From Chloromonas sp. AAM2 (taxonomy: Eukaryota > Chlorophyta > Chlorophyceae > Chlamydomonadales > Chlamydomonadaceae), in assembly GCA_004335635.1 (NCBI GenBank), contig QAXH01005294.1, positions 66,376 through 130,375 of the forward strand: DNA of 64,000 bases, written 5' to 3'. Below the pieces are notes generated by a model, which saw nothing but the letters and a program-made list of their open reading frames with translations, was not told where the DNA came from and made no database searches. The position numbers were made by a program, and so were the translations under genes. Below are positions 13,338 through 23,096 of the stretch, piece after piece (the first letter of the stretch is position 1; the number at the start of each line of letters is the position of its first letter).

Positions 13338-13687
13338 CTATTGCAGCTGCGTCCTGTTGCTGCCGGAGATCCAAGGAAGGTGATCAGCACGCTGGGGAGT
13401 ATACAGCGCGTCGCGAGCCCGCCACAGGTCGTCTAGAAGCGAACGGCTGCTGCCCGTGGCGCATACCAGAGCCCTGTAGAAGAACGTGCGGTCTAGCTCA
13501 TGGGCTGGTTGTGTTGGATCTGGTGTAGCACGTACAGGTGCACTATCCTGGCCGTTTCCCACTGCAGCTGCTGCTCAATGCATTGCTTTGATGCTGGGTC
13601 GCTGACGAGGGCATTCAACCCAACCTTGATAGTGAAGGTATCAACTTGCTGAAAACAGAACTTGACTGGCTTCGCGATGACATGCAA
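13338..13687 (-). pseudogene. Possible relic coding sequence, unrecognised
   Basis: Two overlapping minus-strand frames read like real protein: 13687-13493 (IKVGLNALVSDPASKQCIEQ and a helical continuation ending HLYVLHQIQHNQPMS) followed by 13562-13338 (ELDRTFFYRALVCATGSSRS and on to HLPWISG). A candidate acceptor (TTTTCAG) precedes the first. The frames overlap rather than splice cleanly and stop codons close both, so I read this as a decayed exon or mobile-element ORF. No family assignment is made. Confidence 0.3.
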
Positions 13688-14030
13688 CGAATGGACAGGT
13701 TTAGTTGCGTTGCTGCGGTTCTTTTATGTTTGGCATGTTTTGGTAACACAGTTGTAGTCTGTTCTATTCAACCCTCATTCATGTCCGAAACTCCCCTGTA
13801 TGCTGCCTCTGGCTTCTCACGTTGTTGACGTCACCACCAATCCATTAGCTCGCAGCGTGATGCCAACTTGCATGCAGTGTGACATTTCTGCGTTACCATT
13901 TCGTTGCCGTGAGTGGTAATCATGATTCACCTCATTTATTACCTGTCCTTCAGCCCACATTCATGGCCTTGAAACGACACAGTCCTGGAACGTTGTCTAC
14001 CATGCGCTGGAACGTTGTTGCTGTCAACTA

Positions 14031-14053
14031 TCATCATCATCATCATCATCATC
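14031..14053. repeat. (CAT)n trinucleotide repeat
   Basis: Seven to eight uninterrupted CAT units in non-coding DNA. Confidence 0.95.
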
Positions 14054-14164
14054 AAAGTGTCACCTATCTACCATGAAGTCACCTGTGCTCTCCTTTGTGA
14101 AATGGGATGAGCAAAGTGAAAAGAGAAAGAGAGATAGAAAAGAGAATTATGACCAAAGTGAAGT

Positions 14165-14338
14165 ATGGTCGCCTCCACTGCTGAGCAAAACGGGCAAGAG
14201 ATAGCCAGGGCAGGTCGAGAGGCTCAGCAAGCGCAATCCAGGGCAGGTCGAGAGGCTCAGCAGGCGCAAGCCAGGGCAGGTCGAGAGGCTCAGCAAGCGC
14301 AAGCTACGGCTCAGCAAGCGCAATGCAGGGCCACATGA
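14165..14338 (+). CDS. Small repeat ORF (57 aa) from a 33-bp tandem repeat
   Basis: ATG at 14165 opens a 57-residue frame ending in TGA at 14336-14338. It contains three copies of an 11-residue unit (RAGREAQQAQ plus one variable residue) from a 33-bp tandem repeat, then a shorter degenerate copy (ATAQQAQ). The unit length preserves frame and the predicted peptide is Ala/Gln/Arg/Glu-rich and helical. It could be a short gene, an exon of a larger gene that includes 14362-14476, or a chance frame in a minisatellite. No homologue is recognised. Confidence 0.3.
   Translation: MVASTAEQNGQEIARAGREAQQAQSRAGREAQQAQARAGREAQQAQATAQQAQCRAT
14203..14331. repeat. 33-bp tandem repeat
   Basis: About three full units starting AGGGCAGGTCGAGAGGCTCA plus a partial fourth. 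Units differ by single bases. Confidence 0.9.
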
Positions 14339-14746
14339 CCATTCCTGACATTGACGGTTCCCAGTGGCAGCTGGTGGTCTCGAGGGCGAGGGCCTGAAGC
14401 GGCTGGTGTTGGACCTGGACACGCTGCAGAGGGATTTCAAGCAGCACGCGCTGCCTGCTACACTGCAGTGCTCAGGTGGGGCATCAGGGGTCAGAGGGCA
14501 ACAGGGGCTGGTTTTACAGGTGTTTACAATAACAAACTGTGCCAGAGTTGCGGGGCGGAAAGCATCTGGTGCTGTCAGGACAGGGTGACTTCGGGCAGCA
14601 TGACGTCACTACCGTTTGTCTTGCGTCATCGTTCGCCGGCTTGCTTTGAATACAAGCGCCAGACGAAGTCCAAGTTGCCGATACGAAGCCCAAGCTCAGT
14701 TAAGAAACACTAGGCCACTCTACACAAGGAACTCTATAGTTCAGCC
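14339..14746 (+). other. Interval with one possible unassigned exon
   Basis: From about 14362 an open frame reads VAAGGLEGEGLKRLVLDLDT and continues to an AG|GT-like border near 14476. It looks like a coding exon by composition but could not be linked to a neighbour. The rest, up to the CAAD start codon, shows nothing. Confidence 0.3.
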
Positions 14747-16634
14747 ATGTCACTCAGAGCGACCACAGGGCTATCGTGTCTTTCCCGCGCAGAACGCTTT
14801 CTGCTTGCAGCTCCTCGGTCTCGTCACGTGTGCGCTTATCGCACTGATCGCCGGGACACTCAGTCGCAGCTTGACCAGCGTGATACGCAAGCGGAGCAGC
14901 GCCTTCCAGCTTCTGGGCCATGGAAGTCCCGCAAGCAAATGCGCGCGACAGAGCCAATCATCAACAGCACGGAGGACACTATTGATGCCCAGGAGCGGCT
15001 GCGCAGAGCCGTGGATCGTCTTCAGGCAAGGACGTGTGCGCGTGATGAGTCATGATGTTGCTCTCGTCGCATGGTGCGGCGAACACTCATGGTCGTTTGC
15101 TTGCAGGCACGCTGGGAGGTTCTAGAGAACAAGAAGACCTTAATCGTGCTCGCACTTGGCAGTTTTGCGGGTACATGGTTGGCAGGCCGTGTGCTGGACA
15201 CTGTGGACCATGTCCCTCTGCTGCCTAGCCTCCTCACCTTCCTCGGGCTTGTGTACAGCGGTAGCTTCTTCTGGAAGTGAGTGGCATTGGGTCGCGTTGC
15301 AGTTGACGGGGTTCTTGTGCTTTGAAATGCCGGAGACAACAGCCACTCACCTACGTCAGTTCTTTGACAGAAGTTCAAGACCCTCTATCTACCCCAACTC
15401 ATTGCAACAAGGCACGCCTCAACCGCCCGTTTTTTTATGCCTGCTATCCATGCAGGTACGTCCTGTTCTACGAAGGGCGGCAGGAGCTGAGAGCAACCTT
15501 GGCAGAGGCTTACCAGAGCGTGCGGGACACTTTGGAAGGGCAGGAGTATGCTTTCACTGCAGGACAGTTGTCCTCGCCCAGCCCATCCGTCAGCAATGAT
15601 GACCACGAGCTGGAGCATGCCCTGGACAGCCCGACCACCCAGCCCTTGAGCAACGTTTCGCCTATAGGTGTGCTGGCGTATGCACGGGTGTGAGCCCTGA
15701 AGGGACAGCTGGTATATGTTAGTTTGCCTTGTGTTTGCGCAGAGCTTTGACAACATCAGTATTCGTGTTGCTTGGATTGTTATTGTTTCATTGCCGTGTT
15801 CGGTCAGGTGCTGGTGAGGGTGCAGGAGTCGAGGAACTTGAGGAGTGACCTGTAGGGTAGCAAGTAAGTGAGATACTGTATGCAAGACGCAATTATCACT
15901 GCATCAGCTGTGGAGTTTGCGTAATTATTCTGTGTTTGGCGATTCGATGCAGTGGTTTGGCGATTCAACCTGTCAGTGTCTTCTGGGTTACGGCTGGTGT
16001 GCTGCTTGGCTGCTTCCACACAAAGTATGTAAATCACATAGTACACGATGCTGCTTTGTACTACACGATGCTGCTTTGTACTACCGGTGTCACGTGTGCA
16101 GGCAGCAAGGTGGCGACTCCTTTGGGGCAGCAAATGCGGCCAGGCAGCAACTTGTCAGTAGCGCCTCGCGCGGACACGGGCAATGGCGTTGGCCGCGGTG
16201 GCCCAATCCCAGCTATCTACGGCAGCGCCTTAATGCGGCGTGTCATCACAGCCGCTACCGGTGCGGACGCGTCATTCTCAGATATTCCGGCGCACAACAC
16301 GAGCACGAACCCTGAGCCCGCTGCCGCGCCGCATCAAACCGGTCCTGGAACAGTCACGGACGACGCGACGTGGATGGCTATGGCCAAGTCTGAGCCTGAG
16401 CCTGAACCTCAGCCTGAGGTCACGAGCAGCATGGAGCAGCTTGAGGCGTTGCTTGTCAACTGCAACGAGCAGCCGGCCAACACCACCCCCTGCCCCACAC
16501 CGGGCAGTGCCCCGCACAAGGATGATCTGGTGTACAATGACGACATCTGGTACAAGGACGTGCCGCCCAGCGGTGATCAGCGCCAGGAGCCGAGCGCAGA
16601 AAAGGGTGGAAGTGCGGACACACGCAGGCACTGA
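14747..16634 (+). CDS. CAAD-domain (CURT1-like) chloroplast membrane protein
   Basis: Four exons: 14747-15025, 15107-15276, 15456-15667, 16102-16634; 397 residues. The first ~60 residues are Ser/Arg/Ala-rich without acidic residues, as in an algal chloroplast transit peptide. Exons 2-3 encode the CAAD core: RWEVLENKKT, hydrophobic helix LIVLALGSFAGTWLAGRVLD, VPLLPSLLTFLGLVYSGSFF, then YVLFYEGRQELRATLAEAY. This hairpin with an amphipathic flank is shared by CURT1 thylakoid-curvature proteins and the CAAD appendage of cyanobacterial aminoacyl-tRNA synthetases; a role at thylakoid membranes is inferred. The C-terminal ~210 residues are low-complexity and acidic (SEPEPEPQPEVTSS), ending in a compact DDLVYNDDIWYKDVPP motif. 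That tail makes the protein longer than typical CURT1. Intron 1 uses a GC donor (CAG|GCAAGG), required by frame. Confidence 0.82.
16041..16083. repeat. Tandem duplication in the last CAAD intron
   Basis: Two head-to-tail copies of a 22-bp unit (ACACGATGCTGCTTTGTACT core) a few bases before the acceptor of the last CAAD exon. Confidence 0.85.
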
Positions 16635-16797
16635 AGGGGAGGCCTAGAGGAGGCTAGGTTGAGATGACAGCTGCCACAGTAATAAGGGGTAGATGTATGT
16701 GCGAAAGGCATGGAGGAAAGTGGCTCTGCTCCGCTTGATGGTTGGGGAAGCCCATCCTAAAGGCCAACCAAGCGAATGACAATACATACCTTGTGGG

Positions 16798-17062
16798 AAA
16801 AAAAGAAGTTTGCCAGTTTTGGGACGATTCGTGGGAGTGAGTCATCAGTGGCGATCTGCATTGTGTGTTATCATGCGTCATTATGATGTGCATGGGTCCG
16901 GTAGTCCCTGGACTCGTGTGTTTGTCAAGGAACATCCGAATCTCACACGGGGCTGAGTCACAAGGAACTGGGATGCGACGGCCACGATTGCACTGGAAAG
17001 GCGAACATGAACCATCTCAGTATCACATGCCAACTTGTCCCAGAACTGGCGAACTTTTTTTT
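16798..17062. mobile_element. MITE-like element, paired inverted ends (265 bp)
   Basis: The left end (16798-16830) reads A-run, GAAGTTTGCCAGTTTTGGGA. The right end (17032-17062) is its inverse (TTGTCCCAGAACTGGCGAAC, T-run). The interior has no coding frame of note. No clear target-site duplication is visible. Confidence 0.7.
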
Positions 17063-18143
17063 GTGTGTGATGACTTCTTGTGATGGCCTTGCGCATTGCA
17101 GTGATTGCTTGATGATTGCCAGAGGCAGTTGTCGGGCCATGGTGCTGCATCAAGCAGGCGAGCTGACCACCATGCGTGACATGTGCTGGTCTTTATATAG
17201 GAATCGACTCATGCTCAAGTGGCCCCGAGTCAAACATGCAAGACTCTGAGAGGTAGAGCCATGCCCCCCATGCAACTTGTAGGCAAAGAGGGACGAAGTA
17301 CAGCCGGACGATTCTGTTGAGCGTGAGAAGTACGTGAAGTTGCATTCGCGCGCAACTTTCAGTGGATTGGGCAACAATGGCAAAATAACCTTACTGTATT
17401 GGGAAATTGGCTTGAGGGCTTGGGACATTGTCTTGAGGGCTGACTGCTGCGCGTGCTGGTAGTTGGTGTAATCTTTCATCGGGTGCTCACAGAATGCCCA
17501 TCATCGACACAATGAATTGACTCGACAATAATTGTCACACAGAAGGCAGACACACAGTTTGGGTGCACGTGGTAAACGTAGCAAGATGGAACTTGCTGAC
17601 GCTCACAATAAAGGAGTGCAATGATTGAATGATTTCTGGCTCCTGTGCCCGCAGAGACAGTGACTGCTTCCTCTGTGTTTGTGCACATTGACTGTACAAA
17701 TGACGGTCGCCGACTGTGGTGGCTCGCACGTACACTGCTCGTGCCTTGACGTTGTTACAAAAAACTGATCTGACTTTGTTACAACTGACTGTAACCATAG
17801 ACCAAAGCTGATCATTCTGGCCACGAGCATGCTGTTTTCTGCAGTATAAGATTTGTCCATTTGCGTGGATGCGCTCCATTGTGTGCACTTCCTCCTTGTA
17901 ACAGAGGCAGTGAATTGACGTTTGGCAGCCCCTACCTCACCGTGTCATTGTCATCTCATCTTTCGGTAGTTCGTAATTTGGAACGTGAATAACACGCTTG
18001 CTGCAAGCTGTGACACAACTTGATCAGCGACTACAACTTGATCAAAGCAAAAAGCCGAAGGGTTGAAAGTGTTGCAACTATCTTTGGACCTCCTGTCTAC
18101 AGATTTGATCAAACGCTACGGAGAAGGGATGAGGGATGACATG

Positions 18144-18240
18144 ATCACAAGAGGGGAGGGATTCCGACCCGTCCAACCTACTTGTGAAGGGAATTGCGAC
18201 ACACCAGGATAGTAGTGGTGGTGGTCAACCCCTCGATGTC
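18144..18240 (+). repeat. Dispersed ~97-bp repeat, copy 1
   Basis: Shares near-identity with 45686-45783 over its whole length, including the hallmark AGTAGTGGTGGTGGTCAAC near the 3' end. Confidence 0.9.
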
Positions 18241-18663
18241 ACATCACACAAAGTCTGAAGATCAGTCTGAAATGAATGCCATGCAAACAACAGGTCAACG
18301 GGCAAGCTGACCCAGTCTACCCGGTGCAACATGCCCGCCTGCGTGGATCAAGTTTGGGCGCACCGTCCAGTCTGCCACCTGCCTGCTGTTCACAGCACCC
18401 AGCGCATTCACAAAACGTCGAAAAACTTCACAAGGATACCTTAACCATGACCATCTGCCAAACAGCAGCGGTTGCCCTGCCACAATTGATGATGGTGTGC
18501 TTGCCTGCACCGGACTGGCCAGAGGCTGCCACGACTTGTACTAGCACAGCCCGAGGCTGTAAGGGTGCTTGGCCCACTGCAGCTGTGGTCCAGCAATAGT
18601 GTTCATGCCACACGCCTCAACCATTTTGCCGTGACACATTCAGCGCATGCTTCAGCTGCTAGC

Positions 18664-18765
18664 AGTCCGGTGCCTTCTCAATGTTGTAAACTGAGTGCCT
18701 TCAGTGCGGTGCCTTCGGCCAGTGCCTTCAGAGCGGTGCCTTCTTAATGATGAAAACTGAGTGTG
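18664..18765. repeat. Short tandem cluster of GGTGCCTTC-type units
   Basis: Four to five irregular copies of a unit containing GTGCCTTC, two of them followed by related AATG(T/A)TG(T/A)AAACTGAGTG segments. Confidence 0.7.
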
Positions 18766-20515
18766 CACCATCCAACGGCTGGTCTAGTTACGGGCGTCGA
18801 TCTCTGAACTTCTGCCGAGCACTGTGAAAATTGAGGATGTGAGTGTTGTCGCTGACTGTCATTGTGTGTTTAACTGCTGCCTAGCAACTTGCACAGGCAC
18901 AGAGCCGCGCCTTGGCCCCAACCAGACACGTCGCATGCAGATACACGTACAATCACGTGCTCTGCTGCTGCATGGCCACATCATTCGTCAGCATTGGCCT
19001 TTATGGCCCCAAGCGAGAGAAGAGTGTTGTTGATTGAGTTGAGGGCGCGCATGTCGGCCTCAAGGAAGTTCACTGGGCGCGTCATCCGTCATGGTAGTGG
19101 TTGCCGCATGCTGGAGCATGGCTGGCTGTTTAACTGGACAATCATGCACAGCAACCTTTTGATGCAACTATTGCACGTTGCTGGGTGGGAAGTGCCACTT
19201 GTTCTGGGCTTCTGCGTCCATTCCCACTGGGAGAGGTGAGAATCCTGCGCTACATTACCATTTCTGGTGATGAAACGTTTATGTCAGCTGTGATCACTCA
19301 TGCAGGTCCCATGAGCTTTGAGAATTTTTCTTCCAGAGACAGATTGAGTGCACTCCCTCCTTGTAAACTCTGTGCACCGCCAGTCTGCAAACAGACATCT
19401 GCATGCAGAGAACACCGATCTTGCAAGTTTTGCTGAAGATGTCTTCCAAACCCAGGCCTGCTATTTAGGACGGCACACGGGCCAGCGCATGTTGATATGC
19501 TGCATTGAGATGTTGCTGGGCCAGCCTGCAAGCTACATAAGCGGAGGACGAGGGAGCAGAGGTGAGAGTAGAAGGCATAGAGGCCGCAAGGGTACAGGCT
19601 GGCATGCTCCATAAGAAACGTTGCTGGCCCAGCCTGCGAGCAGCACAAGGGAGGCTGATCGTGTTCGGCTTCGTGCAGTGTCAGGTTCCACGTAGGTTCC
19701 CAGTGAGGCAAATTACAGAGCGAAGAGTTGGCGTGGGTACTCATTTGCAGGGACATTTCGTTAGCGAAGTGTGAGGTTGTGCGTGTATCCAGCTGCACCG
19801 CGTTGTAGAAAGGAAAAACCTACAGCACGTGGGCAGCTTGCATTTCGCTGTCGGCAGGGAATGCGATGCACAGATGCGCAAAACACGATAAAGCTGTGCA
19901 TTGGTGACAACAAGTCCTTACAGCAGTTCATCCCACCTTGCACACATTGGACAAGGTACCGGCCCCTGAAGAAGAACCTTTCCACCGTTTGCCCTGTGCA
20001 CGGTGGGCAGCAAAAGGTGAGGATGCAAGCGTGTGTTGCTCATTGGGTTACTTAGTAGCTGATGCCCGTGAGTTGGCAGCGCCGTATGGCTTGCACATCT
20101 TTTGTGAGATGTGATTTCCGACAATGCGGTGAACCACCTGCAGAGGGTAACATAGCAGGCAGCTCCGATTTGCATGCAATTCCAGCGCAAAGGCGTGGAC
20201 GCGGTACACAGGCTGGCGGTTACGGGGCCCTACATTGGACCTTCCTTGCACTTGCGTTTTCTGCAGAAATCTCATCGACCTGCCGCAAATAGCGTGCAGT
20301 GCAACTGATATCGGCCAGTTGGACAAGGGTTGAAGGCCGAGAACATGTCGCAGGTACGGCAGATGTCAGTCTGTCTGAGCCGAGACAGCTACAGCGCTCA
20401 TTGCATGCATCACAAAGCACCATACTCCTGCGTATCAGATGCCGTGATATCGATACTGTGCATTAGTATGGCGAGCACTGCAGCATGTCTGCGCTTGCAG
20501 GGACGCCAGACAACC

Positions 20516-23096
20516 ATGCTTGACGAATGCAAGGCTGTCCTCTCCAGGTGAGCTCATCCAGAGGGTCAGTCCCAATCTTAGACCCAACAGCTTGAGTGAT
20601 AGCTTGAACGGGCCCACTGTCCTAGGCACAGCACCAGATTGAGTTGCTTGGCGTGGTCCACCCATAGGTTGGGCCTGTACCGCCACATGGCTCCTGATGA
20701 CCACCACATGGATCAGTTCAAGCCTCACAGTGGCAGTGCACGACGCAAAGCACCACCAGGCGATGAGCTGACTGTGGTCACAGTGGGCATGAGCATGTCC
20801 CCAGCCGGACCTGGCTCGCCAATACAAACAGATGACGCCATGCAGTTGGTTGAGGACAGGAGCGAGACTCGACAGTACGGCTCAGATCACAGCAATCGGG
20901 ACCAGCACCCCCAACAGTCCCCACTGGTGCCCACCAAACCATTCACTTCTGGTATGCCACACCCGTCACCCTTGCGAATGGGCAGTGGCATTCTACAGGC
21001 AGTGCACGCCGATGCACACCCTCATAGCCCACGACGGTTCTCGACAAGCAGTGAGAGCAGTGCCAGCATGGGCTCCTGGGACGTCAATGCTCATGAGTCC
21101 CGTGGCAGCCTCAGCCCACGTGCATACAACCCCAGCCTGCACCACCAGCACCAGCACACACTCGCTGACAAGTACTTGGCTGAGACACACCCAACAGGGA
21201 CGCTACATGCAAAGCAGGTGATGGAGCACACAGGCTACCAGCCTGCCACAGTGACTGGCAGCCCGATACAGCAGGTCATGATGTATGTGAGCGCCACAGG
21301 GGAGCCGCTTGGGCGGTTAGAGCTGGAGCAGCACGCCCAGGCCATGCGTGGCGCTGGTGTCGGCATGGGTGCATCTCCCACCCCGAAAGCGACCACTCCT
21401 CCTCAAGGCCACCAGCTGATGGCAGGCCAGGTGGCCCAAGTGGCAGGGCTCAAGCGGCTGCACTCCAGCAGCATACGTGCCATGGATTCAGCTCTGCCCC
21501 GGCGGACCAGCATGGGGGGCAGTGTTATGAAATCCGCCTTGGGCGCAACTGCAAGCCTGCCGCCACTGGGACTTGTCAGCCCCACCCCCAACATCACCAT
21601 GAGAAGGTAAGCGTGATTGCTAACACGCCTGCAGGGTGCTCATATGGCCAGCCGGCGCAAGGCAGCCAGAGGCCTGTCTCCCACAGGAGCAAAGTCAGTC
21701 CTATGAGGTGCCAGTGCTGCTGTGGTAGCCGGCTATCATGTGTGGTTACGTGTATGCGTGCAGGAGCAGTCGCCCTGCATGCGTGCCTGGGCTGGACTTG
21801 TCTGTTCTACCTGGCGTGGACTGTGACTCACCGCTGTATGTTCAGCGGGCCGGCGGCGCGCACAGCACACCCAACGACACGTGCCAAGTAAGGAGCAGAA
21901 GGACGCTAATTCAGACACGATGCACAACCAGCTTTTCTTCCATTTTTGTCCCGACTGGCGTTGTGCAGTGATGTTTCACGTTGTTGTGTCGTTGTGGGCA
22001 TACCCACAAGGATCAGGAGGTTGCGCAATGCTTGTGGCCCGAGACACGCATTACGTTTGAGGTATCGTGACTGCATCGGTGCTCCGTGCGCTGCGCTTGC
22101 AGTACCTGGACTCTGCGGAAGAGGACCGCGCTGAACTTGAGTCCTGGGCTGCGCCTGCTCGCTGGTTCCCCTCCAGTGAGGGCCGACATTACGTGTTCAA
22201 GCCCGTCAATGGCACGGTAGGACGAGCAGCTTACCAATGCTAATCCAGCCCTAGCCTGGCATGCCTCATCTGAGCTGGCAAGACTACCTAGGATGGCTTC
22301 ATGCTTAGTGCTGCACACAGCAAAGGCTTCAACTGAGGTAACAAGGTATCTTATCGTGGCGTTAATGAGGCATGATGCTGTCGTGATCTTGTCACGTCGT
22401 GGATTGGTGCTGACTTGTGCGGCGGCGCTGCGACTGCAGGAGATCCGCCGATACGAGCGTCTGCAGTCTGCGCTGCCCCCAGACCTGGGTTCGGAAGTGA
22501 GCCGCATGTGGAACTCGCTCATTGAGGTGCGACCTTGTGTTGGAGCAGGTTGTTTGCTGTAACCCTCGACAACTTGTGTGAGAAAGCTGTTCTTCCAGCA
22601 GTAATGCAAACGAAACTAACATTGTGTGCGCAGCTAGCGACAGATGAAGATGATCGCCTCAGTGGCCCTTCATCCATTGCTCATTGGCCTTTTGCGGCAG
22701 GCGCGCTACGCTTGCGAATTGATGGCTTCCCGTGGCGTGCGTGTCGTCAAGGACGTCACTCGCGAGTGGAGTGAGATGTCGAGCCATCTGATCCAGCGAA
22801 TTGAGGCGCACGAGAGCGCAGCGTCCGACATGCAGGCCTACTGCCAACAGCAGCATGTCCTCATTCAACAGCTCACCTATCAGCTCAAGCTGGCGCAGGC
22901 CGCAGCGACACACTCGCCGCTGCAGTCGCACGGAGGCTGGTCAGGCTCGGGCTACGGGCATGAGGACAACAGCTCCGGCGGTGGCGCCATGACTGCACTG
23001 CCTTCCGACCTGGCCATGCTGCAGGCAGCAGGTGCGCATGCCCTGCGTCAGCCCAGGCGTGCAGACCGAGGAGGCATGCATGGTGGCCCCAACTAG
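20516..23096 (+). CDS. Unrecognised 582-aa protein with low-complexity N half and helical C-terminus
   Basis: Exons 20516-20547, 20668-21606, 21764-21887, 22103-22216, 22440-22526, 22644-23096; frame is continuous across all five introns. Residues ~11-325 are Ser/His/Gln/Pro-rich (SPRRFSTSSESSASM, HHQHQHTLADKYLAE). The more ordered C-terminal part includes YLDSAEEDRAELESW, FPSSEGRHYVFKPVNG, IRRYERLQSALPPDLGSEV, then a helix likely to be coiled coil (SSHLIQRIEAHESAASDMQA, HVLIQQLTYQLKLAQ). I do not recognise the family; a regulatory or scaffold protein is only a guess. The start could be further upstream because an in-frame stretch precedes the chosen ATG. The last acceptor was set at 22643 because the AG at 22633 would run into an in-frame stop. 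Confidence 0.6.

Larger units (their letters stand above)
12724..14164. other. 3' region of SHPRH and intergenic DNA with weak coding signals
   Basis: It starts with the probable SHPRH 3' UTR. At 13640-13700 the plus strand has an open stretch reading like a helical exon (INLLKTELDWLRDDMQRMDR) ending at an AG|GT, but no acceptor and no homologous partner exon could be joined. A minus-strand coding-like stretch overlaps it (see 13338-13687). A (CAT)n run lies at 14031-14053. No complete gene can be supported. Confidence 0.5.
16635..20515. other. Intergenic, repeat-bearing interval
   Basis: No exon chain could be assembled. It holds a paired inverted-repeat element (16798-17062), one copy of the ~97-bp dispersed repeat (18144-18240) and a short tandem cluster of GGTGCCTTC units (about 18664-18765). 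Short open frames between 19.0 and 20.3 kb may include 5' exons of the next gene, but none joins by phase and homology. Confidence 0.6.

Noticed and set aside
15385..15885. Minus-strand 166-codon frame
   Set aside because: Antisense of CAAD exon 3 and its introns, with no supporting motif.
20639..21610. 323-codon frame as an intronless gene
   Set aside because: An AG|G acceptor at 20667 and a donor at 21607 fit exons on both sides in phase, so it is one exon of the 582-aa gene.
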